64,000 nucleotides of DNA, taken from assembly GCF_030315975.1 (NCBI RefSeq), contig NZ_JASXSZ010000009.1:23752-87751 (forward strand), read 5' to 3'. Positions 1-7,809 of this stretch are shown piece after piece. This stretch comes from Microbacterium candidum (GTDB lineage: Bacteria; Actinomycetota; Actinomycetes; Actinomycetales; Microbacteriaceae). The position numbers were made by a program, and so were the translations under genes. The notes beneath the pieces were generated by a model. The model searched no databases, was not told the origin of the DNA, and saw nothing but the letters and a program-made list of their open reading frames with translations. How positions within the stretch are numbered: position 1 is the first letter of the stretch; each line of letters opens with the position of its first letter.

Positions 1-528
1 GCGGCATCCGTCCTCGACGTCGTCGGAGACTTCGCCTTCGGGATCGCACTCGACCCCGACGCCTACGGCGTGCGCGTCGGGGAGGCCGACGTCACCGAGG
101 CGATCCGCGAGCCGCGCGTGTCCGATGCCGTCTCGGGCGTCGCGCGCGTTCCCGCAGTACGGGAGTCGGTCAACGCGATGTTCCGCACGCTCGTCGACAG
201 CTCGGGCTACCCGGGCGTCATCGTCGAGGGGCGCGACATCACGACGGTGGTCGCGCCTGATGCGCCGGTGCGCATCCTTCTGACGGCCGCGCCCGAGGTG
301 CGGGCCGCGCGGCGCGCGGGCGAGGTGTCGACGCACGATGCGGCATCCGTCGCCGCGGCACTGCACAAGCGGGACGCCGCAGACTCGACGGTCGTCGACT
401 TCATGACCGCGGCGCCCGGCGTCGTGGTGGTCGACTCGACCGATCTGGATTTCGACGGCACGGTGGACGCCGTGCTCGACGTCGTGCGCGCACAGCTCGC
501 GCTCGACGCGGAAGGGACGAACGCATGA
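1..528 (+). CDS. cmk: Cytidylate kinase, 3' part (5' end outside window)
   Basis: The open frame runs from base 1, so this is the last 175 residues of (d)CMP kinase, which phosphorylates CMP and dCMP in the cytoplasm for nucleotide synthesis. Visible family features are the AFGIALDPDAYGV-like region, the substrate-domain segment with RVPAVRESV, and the conserved VEGRDITTVVAPDAPVRI strand followed by LTAAPEVRAARR. The P-loop lies upstream of the window. The stop overlaps the der start (ATGA), so the two genes are translationally coupled. The cmk-der order is normal for actinobacteria. Confidence 0.95.
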   Translation, partial: AASVLDVVGDFAFGIALDPDAYGVRVGEADVTEAIREPRVSDAVSGVARVPAVRESVNAMFRTLVDSSGYPGVIVEGRDITTVVAPDAPVRILLTAAPEVRAARRAGEVSTHDAASVAAALHKRDAADSTVVDFMTAAPGVVVVDSTDLDFDGTVDAVLDVVRAQLALDAEGTNA

Positions 529-2048
529 GCACGGAAGACGAGTACGAGGGCGGCGAGGACAACCTCGCCGAGAATCTCGCCAACCTCGACGAGGAGCTCG
601 CCGAGCAGCGCGCGGAGACGCTCCGCGCGTCGCTCGTCGACTACGAGCTCGACGACGAGGATGCGGCGCTGCTCGCCGGCGTCGAACTCGGCGCGGACGG
701 CATCGAGTTCCTCCCCGCGCTCCCCGTCGTCGCGATCGTCGGTCGCCCGAACGTCGGCAAGTCGGCGCTCGTGAACCGCATCCTCGGGCGCCGCGAGGCC
801 GTGGTCGAGGACACGCCCGGCGTCACGCGCGACCGCGTCACTTACAAGGCCGAGTGGATGGAGCGGCGCTTCACGCTCGTCGACACCGGCGGCTGGGAGC
901 CCGACGCCAAGGGCATCGACCGCTCGGTCGCGGCACAGGCCGAGGTCGCGATCGACCTGTCCGACGTCGTGCTGTTCGTCGTCGACGCGATGGTCGGTGC
1001 GACCTCGACCGACGAGCACGTCGTTCGGCTCCTCCGGAAGTCGGGCAAGCCCGTCTTCCTCGTCGCGAACAAGATCGACGATGCCCGCCAGGAGCCCGAG
1101 GCCGCGGCCCTGTGGAACCTGGGTCTCGGCGAGCCGCACCCGGTCTCCGCCATTCACGGCCGCGGCGTCGCCGACCTCCTCGACGAGATCGTGAAGGTCC
1201 TCCCCGAGGTCTCGGCCGTCGCGAAGGGCGAGATCGGCGGTCCGCGCCGCGTCGCGATCCTCGGCCGCCCGAACGTGGGCAAGTCGTCGCTGCTCAACAA
1301 GGCGGCCGGTGAGGAGCGGGTCGTCGTCAACGAGCTCGCCGGCACGACGCGCGACCCGGTGGACGAGATCGTGGAGCTCGGCGGCAAGCTGTGGCGCCTC
1401 GTCGACACCGCCGGCATCCGTCGCCGCGTCCACCTCCAGCAGGGCGCCGACTTCTACGCGTCGCTGCGCACCTCGGCCGCGCTCGAGAAGGCGGAGGTCG
1501 CCGTCGTCGTGCTCGACGTGTCACAGCCGATCAGCGAGCAGGACGTCCGCATCATCGACATGGTGCTCGAGTCGGGTCGCGCGCTCGTGCTCGCCTACAA
1601 CAAGTGGGATCGCCTCTTCGACGACGACATGGAGAACATCGATCGCCGCCGGTACCTCGAGCGGGAGATCGAGCAGGACCTCGCCCACGTCGCGTGGGCG
1701 CCCCGCGTCAACATCTCGGCGCGCACCGGCCGTCACCTCGACAAGCTCGTGCCGGCGCTCGAGACGTCGCTCGAGTCGTGGGACCAGCGCATCCCGACCG
1801 GCAAGTTCAACGCGTTCCTGTCCGAGCTCGTCGCCGAGCACCCGCACCCGGTGCGCGGCGGCAAGCAGCCCCGCATCCTCTTCGGCACGCAGGCGTCCAC
1901 GCGTCCGCCGACCTTCGTCCTGTTCACGACGGGATTCCTGGATGCCGGCTACCGCCGTTTCATCCAGCGGCGCCTGCGAGAGCTGTACGGCTTCGAGGGC
2001 ACGCCGATCGTGCTCAACATGCGCGTGCGGGAGAAGCGCCAGCGCTGA
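525..2048 (+). CDS. der: Ribosome-assembly GTPase Der (EngA)
   Basis: A 507-residue double-GTPase needed for 50S subunit maturation. There are two G domains, each with the P-loop GRPNVGKS (about residues 73-80 and 247-254). Switch II is DTGGWE in the first and DTAGI in the second, the NKID and NKWD specificity motifs are present, and a KH-like C-terminal domain ends in the basic VREKRQR. The first 65 residues are an acidic extension seen in actinobacterial Der and absent from E. coli. The ATG at 525 overlaps the cmk stop. A strong hairpin follows the gene. Confidence 0.97.
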   Translation: MSTEDEYEGGEDNLAENLANLDEELAEQRAETLRASLVDYELDDEDAALLAGVELGADGIEFLPALPVVAIVGRPNVGKSALVNRILGRREAVVEDTPGVTRDRVTYKAEWMERRFTLVDTGGWEPDAKGIDRSVAAQAEVAIDLSDVVLFVVDAMVGATSTDEHVVRLLRKSGKPVFLVANKIDDARQEPEAAALWNLGLGEPHPVSAIHGRGVADLLDEIVKVLPEVSAVAKGEIGGPRRVAILGRPNVGKSSLLNKAAGEERVVVNELAGTTRDPVDEIVELGGKLWRLVDTAGIRRRVHLQQGADFYASLRTSAALEKAEVAVVVLDVSQPISEQDVRIIDMVLESGRALVLAYNKWDRLFDDDMENIDRRRYLEREIEQDLAHVAWAPRVNISARTGRHLDKLVPALETSLESWDQRIPTGKFNAFLSELVAEHPHPVRGGKQPRILFGTQASTRPPTFVLFTTGFLDAGYRRFIQRRLRELYGFEGTPIVLNMRVREKRQR

Positions 2049-2056
2049 CGAGCGAA

Positions 2057-2092
2057 GACGGATGCCGCGATCCACGGGTCGCGGCATCCGTC
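2057..2092. terminator. Bidirectional hairpin between der and GNAT gene
   Basis: A perfect 14-bp inverted repeat (arms 2057-2070 and 2079-2092, 8-nt loop) sits between the convergent stops at 2048 and 2104. There is no T-tract, as usual for high-GC intrinsic terminators. Confidence 0.75.
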
Positions 2093-2103
2093 GTCTCCGC
2101 CGC

Positions 2104-2520
2104 TCAGCTCGCCGGTCGCACCATCGCCGTCTCGTCCGGCTCCGCGAACCCGAACTGCCGGTACAGGCCGTGGGCATCGTTCGTGAAGAGCGTCCACCGC
2201 ATGTGGGCTCCCGGGCCGTCGTCGATCATGAGCCGCATCAGCCCCTTGCCGAGGGCGTTGCCGCGGTGGTCGGGCAGGACGAAGACGTCCGCCAGGTAGG
2301 CGAATGTGACGCCGTCCGACACCGCCCGCGCGAATCCGACCTGCTCGCCGGTGTCCTGACGGTAGGCGCCGACGACGCGCCAGGCGCGCGCGACCTGCGT
2401 CGCGACATCCTCACGGGAGCGCGAGCGGCCCCAGTAGGCGTCCGTCGACAGCCACCCCCATACGACGTCGAACTGGATGCGGGCGGGGTCGTCGTCGAAC
2501 ACGTAATCGAGGGAGGTCAT
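2104..2520 (-). CDS. GNAT family N-acetyltransferase
   Basis: A 138-residue protein with the GNAT fold. The strand LADVFVLPDHRGNALGKGL carries the acetyl-CoA pyrophosphate-binding loop (R/Q-x-x-G-x-G/A), and the C-terminal LYRQFGFAEPDE is typical of the family's last helix and strand. It begins MTSLDYVFDD. The longer frame upstream has no plausible start. The acceptor substrate cannot be told from sequence. It converges on der and is alone in its transcript. Confidence 0.85.
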   Translation of the reverse strand: MTSLDYVFDDDPARIQFDVVWGWLSTDAYWGRSRSREDVATQVARAWRVVGAYRQDTGEQVGFARAVSDGVTFAYLADVFVLPDHRGNALGKGLMRLMIDDGPGAHMRWTLFTNDAHGLYRQFGFAEPDETAMVRPAS

Positions 2521-2602
2521 CGCTCCAGTGTGCCGGGTCGTGTCGGGTGTCCGCCGTGGCCACTCGGATCCGCGTGGCCATCCGGTGTGACAGGCTGGGT
2601 GG

Positions 2603-3499
2603 GTGACCATCGAGCCGCCCGCCTTCGATGAACGCCGTCGTCCGCACGGCCCGCGCGACCCGGGCGATGCCTGGGTGGTCGCGCCGTCGGGGGAGCGGTA
2701 CTGGGGCGCATTCGGCGCGGCCGGACTCCTCGCCTACGACCCCGATCGCGGCGTCCTGTTGCAGCATCGCGTCTCCTGGAGCCACTACGGCGACACGTGG
2801 GCGCTGCCGGGCGGCGCGCGGCACGAAGGCGAGTCGGCGTGCGACGGAGCCATTCGCGAGGCGCAGGAGGAGGCCGGGGTGCCGGACGGAGCGATCCGCC
2901 CGCGGCTCATGAGCGTGTTCGACCTCGGCTACTGGTCGTATTCGACGCTCGTCGGCGACACCGTCGAGCCGTTCGAACCCGTCATCAGCGATCCGGAGAG
3001 CCGCGAGCTCGCGTGGGTTCCGGTGTCCGAGGTCGATGCGCGGCCGCTGCATCCGGGGTTCGCCGCATCCTGGCCGCACTTGCGCAACCTGCTCACGGTG
3101 CGCCCCGCGGTCGTCGTCGACGCGGCGAACGTCGTCGGCGCAGTGCCCGACGGCTGGTGGCGCGACCGGGCGGGAGCCGCCGACCGGCTCATCGAACGGA
3201 TCGGGGCCCTGGCGGCGGCCGGTACGCCCGCAGCCGCGCTGGATCTCCCCGAGACGACGTGGTTCCCGGAGTTCACGGCCGTTCTCGAGGGGCAGGCGCG
3301 GGCGGCTGCCGGCGTCGAGGGCATCACCGTGGTCAAGGCCGCGGGCGAGGGTGACGACACGATCGCCGCGGAGGCGGCGCGCCTCGTCGCATCCGGCCGC
3401 GTCGTCACCGTCGTGACGAGCGATCGCGGGCTCGCAGATCGGGCGACGGATGCGGGTGCCGCCGTGCGCGGTGCGCGCTGGCTGCTCGACCTCCTCTAG
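2603..3499 (+). CDS. Nudix hydrolase fused to a NYN/PIN-like domain
   Basis: A 298-residue protein from a GTG start. The N-terminal half (about residues 30-165) is a Nudix domain with a full Nudix box: GGARHEGE, then REAQEEAGV. Such domains hydrolyse nucleoside diphosphates linked to another moiety. The C-terminal 130 residues start with VVVDAANVVG, contain EGDDTIAAEA and finish with VTSDRGLADRA, the pattern of acidic catalytic positions of NYN/PIN-like RNases. Both motif sets are seen directly. A joint role in nucleotide or RNA-cap turnover is inference. It is a monocistronic gene facing away from the GNAT gene. Confidence 0.82.
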   Translation: MTIEPPAFDERRRPHGPRDPGDAWVVAPSGERYWGAFGAAGLLAYDPDRGVLLQHRVSWSHYGDTWALPGGARHEGESACDGAIREAQEEAGVPDGAIRPRLMSVFDLGYWSYSTLVGDTVEPFEPVISDPESRELAWVPVSEVDARPLHPGFAASWPHLRNLLTVRPAVVVDAANVVGAVPDGWWRDRAGAADRLIERIGALAAAGTPAAALDLPETTWFPEFTAVLEGQARAAAGVEGITVVKAAGEGDDTIAAEAARLVASGRVVTVVTSDRGLADRATDAGAAVRGARWLLDLL

Positions 3500-3521
3500 C
3501 TTCTGGTGCCGGCTGGCGGGC

Positions 3522-4121
3522 TCAGCGCTGTCGGCGGCTCTGCCACCGGATGCGTCGGCGAGGCTGCGCGTCGGCGTGGTCGACCTGCCCGTCCGGCCGC
3601 GATGCCGTCTGCCGGGCCGTCCGGCGCTCTGTCCATGCGGCGACCTCCGCCTCGACGTCGCGCGTCGGGGTGACGACGGGCGGACCGCCCTGCAGCTGGC
3701 GGCGCGCCTCGATGACGCGGCGGTTGAAATCCTCGAGTGTCTCGCGGACATCCGTCTCACGAACCAGCCCGTCGAGGAGCGCATCGAGCTCTGCGTTCTC
3801 GACGCGGAGCGTCAGGGCTGCGGGCCCGAGCCCGCGGAGCTGCTCGGTCTCGATCTTCCGACGGATCCACCAATCCGGATCGTGGTGGTCGCCGAGCCTC
3901 GGGATGGGCTTGCCCGCGCCTGGGAGATCGTCGAACTCGCCGCGCCGGATGGCCTGCTGGATCGCGGTCTCCACCACCGCGGCGCGCTCGAGCTCCGACA
4001 TCCCGCCCGGCCGCCCACTGGGCGCGGCGGTGTCCTCGGCGGTGTCGGCGGCGTCCCCCTGCCGGCCGCGTGCCGCTCGCTCGGATCGCCGCCGAGCCTC
4101 TGCTCGGGCGTCTTCGCTCAT
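3522..4121 (-). CDS. DUF1992 (DnaJ-family C28 domain) protein
   Basis: A 199-residue protein. The central region (about 45-130) is the DUF1992/DNAJC28 conserved domain, recognised by AIRRGEFDDLPGAGKPI followed by a DPDWWIRRKI block. Both ends are charged and low in complexity: an Arg/Ala-rich N-terminus and a basic QPRRRIRWQSRRQR tail. There is no J domain. The biochemical role of the family is unknown. It converges on the Nudix gene with a 22-nt gap. Confidence 0.8.
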   Translation of the reverse strand: MSEDARAEARRRSERAARGRQGDAADTAEDTAAPSGRPGGMSELERAAVVETAIQQAIRRGEFDDLPGAGKPIPRLGDHHDPDWWIRRKIETEQLRGLGPAALTLRVENAELDALLDGLVRETDVRETLEDFNRRVIEARRQLQGGPPVVTPTRDVEAEVAAWTERRTARQTASRPDGQVDHADAQPRRRIRWQSRRQR

Positions 4122-4168
4122 GTCACCTCTGCGCGTACTCTGCTCCCATTCTCGCGGAGCGTCCGTGG

Positions 4169-5053
4169 TCAGAGGCCGACGGCCTCCGTCGCGCCGGTGT
4201 CCGCGATGCGGGCGAGGTCGGCGAGGACGTCGAGCCGCACGATGCGGCCCTCCGCCACGGTGAAGGCCATGAGGGAGAGCACGCGCCCGTTGTGGACGAC
4301 GGCGACACCCGGCAGGCCGTCGATCAGGACGGGCTGCGAGTGCGCGGCGAGGCGCGCGGCGAGCGTCGCCTGTCCGGCGATCTCCGCCGATCCGCGGAGG
4401 GTCTCGGAGGTCGTCCCGTAGTCGGCGTACAAGACGGCCCCGTCGCTCAGCAGCGAGAGCAGCGCGCGGAAGTCGCCCTCCTGGACCGCTGTGAGCCAGG
4501 CGGAGACGATGGCCCGCCCGGCGGCCCCGGGGCTCGGCGCGTCCTCGGCCGGAGGCGCCCCGTGCAGGCGATGCCGTGCACGCGACGCGAGCTGGCGGAC
4601 GGCATCGGGGGAGCGGTCGAGCGTCCGCGCGATCTCGGTGAACGGCACGGCGAACACGTCGTGGAGGACGAATGCAATGCGCTCGGCGGGACTCAGCTGA
4701 TCGAGGACGACGAGCAGCGCGACGCTCACGCGGTCGGCGCTCAGCGCGGCCTGCTCAGGGTCCGCCCACGCGTCCGGATCGACGGGCTCCTCCGGCCACC
4801 GCTCGACCTGCCAGGCCCGTTCTCTGCGGGAGCGAGCGGATCCGAGGATGTCCAGGCAGATCCGGGAGACGACGGTCGTGAGCCATGCGTCCAGATTCTC
4901 GATGGATGCCGCGTCGCTGCGGGCAAGCCGCAGCCAGGTCTCCTGCACTGCGTCGTCCGCGTCGCGGTTCGATCCGAGCAGCTGCAGCGCGATGGCTCGG
5001 AGCCGGGGACGCTGCCGTTCGAAGCGTTCGGCGAGAGAATTCTCGTCGGTCAT
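4169..5053 (-). CDS. ECF41-type RNA polymerase sigma factor (SigJ-like)
   Basis: A 294-residue extracytoplasmic-function sigma factor. Region 2 (about 10-75) has the DADDAVQETWLRL motif and region 4 (about 110-165) has LSPAERIAFVLHDVF and an HTH. The last 110 residues form an NTF2/SnoaL-like domain. That fused regulatory domain, in place of an anti-sigma gene, defines group ECF41. The divergent neighbour is an NAD(P)-binding epimerase-type protein, a usual ECF41 partner. The gene has its own TGTCACA-N16-CGTC promoter and a GAGGAGG ribosome site 7 nt before the ATG, so it is probably autoregulated. Confidence 0.93.
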   Translation of the reverse strand: MTDENSLAERFERQRPRLRAIALQLLGSNRDADDAVQETWLRLARSDAASIENLDAWLTTVVSRICLDILGSARSRRERAWQVERWPEEPVDPDAWADPEQAALSADRVSVALLVVLDQLSPAERIAFVLHDVFAVPFTEIARTLDRSPDAVRQLASRARHRLHGAPPAEDAPSPGAAGRAIVSAWLTAVQEGDFRALLSLLSDGAVLYADYGTTSETLRGSAEIAGQATLAARLAAHSQPVLIDGLPGVAVVHNGRVLSLMAFTVAEGRIVRLDVLADLARIADTGATEAVGL

Positions 5054-5079
5054 GTCACATCCTCCTCAGGTGTGTCGTC
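5053..5079 (+). promoter_or_regulatory. ECF41-type promoter of the epimerase gene
   Basis: The -35 TGTCACA at 5053-5059 and the -10 CGTC at 5076-5079 have a 16-bp spacer, the published ECF41 target signature. The -35 overlaps the first base of the sigma factor's start codon. Confidence 0.85.
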
Positions 5080-5087
5080 GTAAGGGT

Positions 5088-5114
5088 GACGGGGCAGCGC
5101 GCCCCGATGTGACA
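5088..5114 (-). promoter_or_regulatory. ECF41-type promoter of the sigma factor gene
   Basis: On the minus strand the -35 TGTCACA is at 5114-5108 and the -10 CGTC at 5091-5088, again with a 16-bp spacer. It mirrors the plus-strand promoter and predicts positive autoregulation with a leader of about 28 nt. Confidence 0.85.
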
Positions 5115-5123
5115 GAAGGAGAC

Positions 5124-5891
5124 ATGATGGCTTCCATTCTCGTGACCGGCGGAACCGGAAACCTGGGGCGACACGTGGTGCCGCTGCTGCGCGGACGGGG
5201 TCACGATGTGCGGGTGCTCAGTCGATCCGCGCACGCGGGCCGCGAATTCGTCGTCGGCGACACGTTCACCGGAGCAGGTCTGGACGCCGCGTTCGCCGGT
5301 GTCGACACCGTCCTCCATCTGGCGGGGAGCAACAAGGGCGACGAGATCGGCGCCGGGCACGTTGCAGACGCGGCGCGGACGGCGGGCGTCGGACATGTGG
5401 TGCTGATCTCGGTGACCGGTGCGGACGCCCTCCCGCTCGCGTACTTCCGGTCGAAGGACCGCTCGGAGCACGTGGTGGCGGCATCCGGTGTGCCGTACAC
5501 GGTGCTGCGAGCCGCACAGTTCCATGACTTCGCGTGGACCGTGTTCGGCGGCCTCATGAAGTCGCCGATCGTGCCGGCGCCCGCGGGGGTTCGGTTCGAG
5601 ACGGTGGATGTCGCGGATGTCGCCGCCCGACTCGCCGAGCTCGTCGACGGCGCCCCGGCTGGGCGCGTTCCCGACATCGCAGGCCCGGAGGTCATCGAGG
5701 TTCCGACCATGCTCAGGCAGCTCGCGTCCGCGCGCGGACTTCGGCGATCGTTCCTGCCCGTCCATGTTCCGGGCGCCATGGGCCGCGCGTACCGCGACGG
5801 CGCCAACCTCGCGGGGTCCGACGCACTGCGCGGCGCTCTGACGTGGTCGGAGTATCTGGCGCTCCGCGCCGCGGTGCCCGCTGCCGCCTGA
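5124..5891 (+). CDS. NAD(P)-binding SDR/NmrA-like epimerase-type protein
   Basis: A 255-residue atypical short-chain dehydrogenase. The N-terminus holds the Rossmann motif TGGTGNLGRHV, and AGSNKGDE and TVLRAAQFHDF follow as in the NmrA/YtfG subgroup that binds NAD(P)H and senses or reduces quinone-type compounds. The start is one of two adjacent ATGs (5124 or 5127) after the ribosome site AGAAGGAG. It lies directly behind an ECF41 promoter, so it should be the main target of the divergent sigma factor. The substrate is unknown. Confidence 0.88.
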   Translation: MMASILVTGGTGNLGRHVVPLLRGRGHDVRVLSRSAHAGREFVVGDTFTGAGLDAAFAGVDTVLHLAGSNKGDEIGAGHVADAARTAGVGHVVLISVTGADALPLAYFRSKDRSEHVVAASGVPYTVLRAAQFHDFAWTVFGGLMKSPIVPAPAGVRFETVDVADVAARLAELVDGAPAGRVPDIAGPEVIEVPTMLRQLASARGLRRSFLPVHVPGAMGRAYRDGANLAGSDALRGALTWSEYLALRAAVPAAA

Positions 5892-5910
5892 GCCGGTCAG
5901 TGCGATCCGA

Positions 5911-6267
5911 TCAGCGGCCGCGGAGCCGGTCGATGTCGCGGCGCTCGCGCTTCGTCGGGCGCCCGGCACCGCGATCGCGCTGGGCGATGACGGGCACCGG
6001 GTCGCGCGGAGGCGTCCGGTCTTCCATGGCGACGGCCACCAGCGCCGCGCCGACGCGCTTCGAGATGGGCTCCCGGACGACGAGGAGCCGGTCGAACCCG
6101 TCGATGCGCACGCGCACTTCGTCACCCGGTTTCACGGTCTGCGCGGCTTTCGCGCGCTCACCGCCGACCCGCACATGTCCGGCGCGGCATGCCGTGGTCG
6201 CGGCGGAGCGGGTCTTGTAGATCCGCACGGCCCACAGCCACGCATCCACTCGCGCCGTGGTGCTCAT
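5911..6267 (-). CDS. S4-domain RNA-binding protein (Hsp15-like)
   Basis: A 118-residue protein whose first 65 residues form an S4 domain: RVDAWLWAVRIYKTRSAATTA, with the middle changed to a typical G-HVRVGGERAKA and VKPGDEVRVRI. The C-terminus is basic (RPTKRERRDIDRLRGR). Hsp15/HslR-type proteins bind stalled 50S subunits. That role here is by family only. The start at 6267 overlaps the stop of the upstream YhhN gene (ATGA), so the two are co-translated. Confidence 0.88.
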   Translation of the reverse strand: MSTTARVDAWLWAVRIYKTRSAATTACRAGHVRVGGERAKAAQTVKPGDEVRVRIDGFDRLLVVREPISKRVGAALVAVAMEDRTPPRDPVPVIAQRDRGAGRPTKRERRDIDRLRGR

Positions 6268-6974
6268 GGTGTGGCGAGCACCTCGGCGACGGGCGCGACG
6301 GCGCGGCTGCGCAGCGCGACGAGGGTGCCCGCGACGATGAGCCCCTGGCCGGCGCAGTACGTGAGCATGACCATCGGGCTCGTCCAGTGCGGCATCATGT
6401 CGGGCACGAAGATGCGGCCGGCGAGGATCGTGTCGGAGGCCAGGAACAGCGCTCCGCCCACGGTGACGATCGGGTGGCAGCGTGCGGCGCTGGCGGCGGT
6501 GCCGCCGAGGACGAGCCCGTAGAGGACGACCGCCACGGTGAGGCTGCCGAGGTGCGGCCACAGGAACGCGAGCATGCCCGCCCACCACACGAGGTAGATC
6601 GCCGTCCACACCGGCAGGCGGCGGACGGCCAGGTGCCGGTTGAACAGCCAAATGTACATGACGTGTGCGATGCCGAAGGCGCCGAGCATGATGGGCAGCT
6701 CCGGGGCGAAGGGGAAGAAGACGGCGGCTTCGTCGCCGATCCATGAGAAGGCGAGTCCGACTCCGAGGATGGCGAGAACGCGGGCCTTCTCCTTCGGCCA
6801 CCCGGCCGCGACGATGAAGACGGCGCATGCCAGCAGCGGTATGAGCAGGAACTTCGTGACGGCCGCGAGGCTGTCGTCGTAGGCGGCGAGCGCACCGATG
6901 TGGACGAGCGAGACGATGGCGTAGGGGGCGAAGGCCCACCAGCGGGTGCGCGGCGACGTTGACACGCGTCCCAT
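6264..6974 (-). CDS. YhhN/TMEM86 family membrane protein (lysoplasmalogenase-type)
   Basis: A 236-residue integral membrane protein with about eight hydrophobic helices. Conserved positions of the YhhN/TMEM86 family are visible: FSWIGDEAAVFF and FLASDTILAGR, whose acidic residues are thought catalytic in lysoplasmalogenases. The start MGRVSTSPRT at 6974 follows a weak ribosome site; longer upstream frames overlap the next gene's 3' end. It forms a two-gene unit with the S4 protein. Confidence 0.85.
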   Translation of the reverse strand: MGRVSTSPRTRWWAFAPYAIVSLVHIGALAAYDDSLAAVTKFLLIPLLACAVFIVAAGWPKEKARVLAILGVGLAFSWIGDEAAVFFPFAPELPIMLGAFGIAHVMYIWLFNRHLAVRRLPVWTAIYLVWWAGMLAFLWPHLGSLTVAVVLYGLVLGGTAASAARCHPIVTVGGALFLASDTILAGRIFVPDMMPHWTSPMVMLTYCAGQGLIVAGTLVALRSRAVAPVAEVLATP

Positions 6975-6997
6975 CGTACGGTCGTCCAGACCGTGTC

Positions 6998-7576
6998 TCA
7001 GGCGAGGACCTTCTCGACGATCGCGAGGTGCGGCTTCGGGCGGGCGACCTCGGTGAAGCCCGCGGTGAGGAACGTCGAGAGGATGCCGGTGTACATCTCG
7101 TTCGCGCTCTTCTTCGCGGCGGTCGGATCGACCGGGTACGCCTCGACGACGCGGGCGCCGTTGTCTGCGGCATAGGCGAGGGCCGCGTCCAGGAGCTCGG
7201 CGGTCAGGCCGGCGCCGCGGTGCTCGCGCCGGATGACGAAGCAGGACACCGCCCACACCGACTCATCGTCGAAGGGATGCGGCGAGTCTGCGAACGCGCG
7301 CGTGCGCGCGATGCGCTGCTGTGCGGTCCGCGGGCCGACACGCACCCAGCCGGCGGCTTCGCCGTCGACGTAGGCGACGAGGGCCGGAGGGGGACCCGCG
7401 TCGACTTCGGCGCGCAGCATCCCCTGGCGTTCTTCCTGGCTGGTGCCCTGCCATTGGGCGTTCGTGATCATCCACCACTGGCACTGGCAGGAACGGCCGT
7501 CGCCGCCGCCGGACAGGGCGTGCTCGGCGTCGGCGAAGCGGTCGGGGGTCACGGGCTCGATCGTGATCGTGGACAT
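6998..7576 (-). CDS. GNAT family N-acetyltransferase
   Basis: A 192-residue acetyltransferase. The GNAT core is seen in AVSCFVIRREHRGAGLTAELL (shortened: R-x-x-G-A/G-x-L), followed by YAADNGARVVEAYPVDP and a C-terminal GFTEVARP strand. An early CQCQWW motif is found in a subset of actinobacterial members. The start chosen is the ATG of MSTITIEPVTP. A GTG 12 codons upstream is less likely. It may be the first gene of a transcript with the YhhN and S4 genes (23-nt gap). Substrate unknown. Confidence 0.85.
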   Translation of the reverse strand: MSTITIEPVTPDRFADAEHALSGGGDGRSCQCQWWMITNAQWQGTSQEERQGMLRAEVDAGPPPALVAYVDGEAAGWVRVGPRTAQQRIARTRAFADSPHPFDDESVWAVSCFVIRREHRGAGLTAELLDAALAYAADNGARVVEAYPVDPTAAKKSANEMYTGILSTFLTAGFTEVARPKPHLAIVEKVLA

Positions 7577-7679
7577 GGTGCCGAGACTAGGAGGGGGCTC
7601 GGACACGCTCAAGGGCCGGCCGGTTCGCGGGCGCCCGCGCGAGCGGCTAAGATGGGGGAGTTGCCCGCGTGCGGGTCAA

Positions 7680-7753
<74 letters not shown>

Positions 7754-7757
7754 CAGA

Positions 7758-7791
7758 AAGCCCTGGTGGATCGCAAGATCCACCAGGGCTT
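7758..7791 (+). terminator. Intrinsic terminator of tRNA-Pro
   Basis: A perfect 15-bp stem (7758-7772 with 7777-7791) closed by a GCAA tetraloop, 4 nt after the tRNA. Confidence 0.9.
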
Positions 7792-7809
7792 CGTCGTTTC
7801 ACCGGCGCA

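Noticed and set aside
3737..5083. Plus-strand open frame of 448 codons across the DUF1992 and sigma factor genes
   Set aside because: It is opposite two well-supported minus-strand genes and resembles no family.
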